A stretch of 61,012 nt of DNA from an uncultured Bacilli bacterium (GTDB lineage Bacteria; Bacillota_I; Bacilli_A; RF39; UBA660). Both the position numbers and the translations under genes were made by a program. Below, one piece after another: positions 60,937 through 61,012 of this stretch. The notes under the pieces are model-generated. The model was not told where the DNA came from. It was given only the letters and a program-made list of their open reading frames with translations, and ran no database searches. Position 1 is the stretch's first letter. Each line of letters starts with the position of its first letter. The stretch covers positions 1 to 61,012 of the forward strand of contig CAKOJQ010000009.1 of the NCBI GenBank assembly GCA_934090795.1, read 5' to 3'.

Positions 60937-61010
60937 GGCTCTAGAATTTCTAGTGGGGAGTTATTTTTAACTTTTTCCTCTATTTAAAAGGTCTAGAGCC
61001 TTATTTTTTT
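60937..61010. repeat. Third dispersed repeat copy inside a large hairpin with T tail
   Basis: GGCTCTAGA (60937-60945) pairs with TCTAGAGCC (60992-61000), and TTATTTTTTT follows. Bases 60937-60960 are the inverted partner of 54-77 (24 identical bases). It may be a terminator for plus-strand transcription or part of a dispersed repeat family. Confidence 0.65.
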
Positions 61011-61012
61011 GA

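Noticed and set aside
60845..61012. Replication origin with DnaA boxes
   Set aside because: Gene order suggests oriC is near, but no cluster of TTATCCACA-like boxes is seen within the window.

Overview
The window is low-GC DNA (roughly a quarter G+C) that uses the standard code: TGG encodes Trp and TGA acts as a stop. Core genes point to an anaerobic, apparently spore-forming Bacillota of the class Bacilli. They include pyruvate:ferredoxin oxidoreductase, SpoIID, SpoIIQ-like and SpoIIR proteins, RNA polymerase delta, and the Bacillus-like clusters mnmE-mnmG-rsmG-parB and rpoE/prfA-prmC-spoIIR-mntP-murA-rpmE-rpiB-ywzB-spoIID-spoIIQ. An uncultured gut lineage near Erysipelotrichales/RF39 fits, but the species cannot be named. 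Nearly all core genes are on the minus strand, and mnmE-mnmG-rsmG-parB lies at the right end, so oriC is probably just beyond the right edge.

Layout. 0.1-9.3 kb is core or near-core: U32 peptidase, an odd transglutaminase-like protein, a ClpX-like AAA+ protein, a Nudix hydrolase and a large UvrD-type helicase-nuclease. About 9.3-33.2 kb is an accessory island. It holds a Fic protein with a palindromic operator, a decay zone, and two decayed integrases at 13.0-13.6 and 19.9-20.6 kb. It also holds a MazG / GIY-YIG-DUF2075 / PIN-GNAT / ASCH cluster, an FtsK-like ATPase, and a solitary OLD-type ATPase-nuclease. The island ends in a complete integrative element of about 10.4 kb (22.71-33.16 kb). 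That element has TnpV, a repressor with its operator, a small DNA-binding protein, a RepA-like ATPase, a tyrosine integrase and att sites. Its cargo is a seven-gene minus-strand run (23.70-29.76 kb) between imperfect inverted repeats of about 62 bp: a GGNCC-type m5C methyltransferase, an Eco47II-family nuclease, an ASCH protein, a membrane-anchored NACHT/STAND-like ATPase, an unknown protein, an NSSSTS-motif protein and a radical SAM enzyme.

33.26-60.8 kb is core again: recG, nifJ, the sporulation and cell-wall cluster, translation factors, a PBP1-type synthase, parB, an ABC exporter and mnmE/mnmG/rsmG.

Main new points. (1) The integrase appears to have targeted the 3' part of a small RNA gene with a strong promoter (TTGACA-N17-TATTAT, minus strand, 33252-33224). 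(2) A second promoter-hairpins-terminator unit with the same layout lies between nifJ and recG (35.94-36.07 kb). (3) The radical SAM + NSSSTS protein + membrane NTPase set looks like an undescribed, possibly defensive system. (4) The PIN-GNAT-ASCH/ASCH/MazG/GIY-YIG-DUF2075 neighbourhood is a second candidate. All functions are read from motifs and context; no database search was possible.
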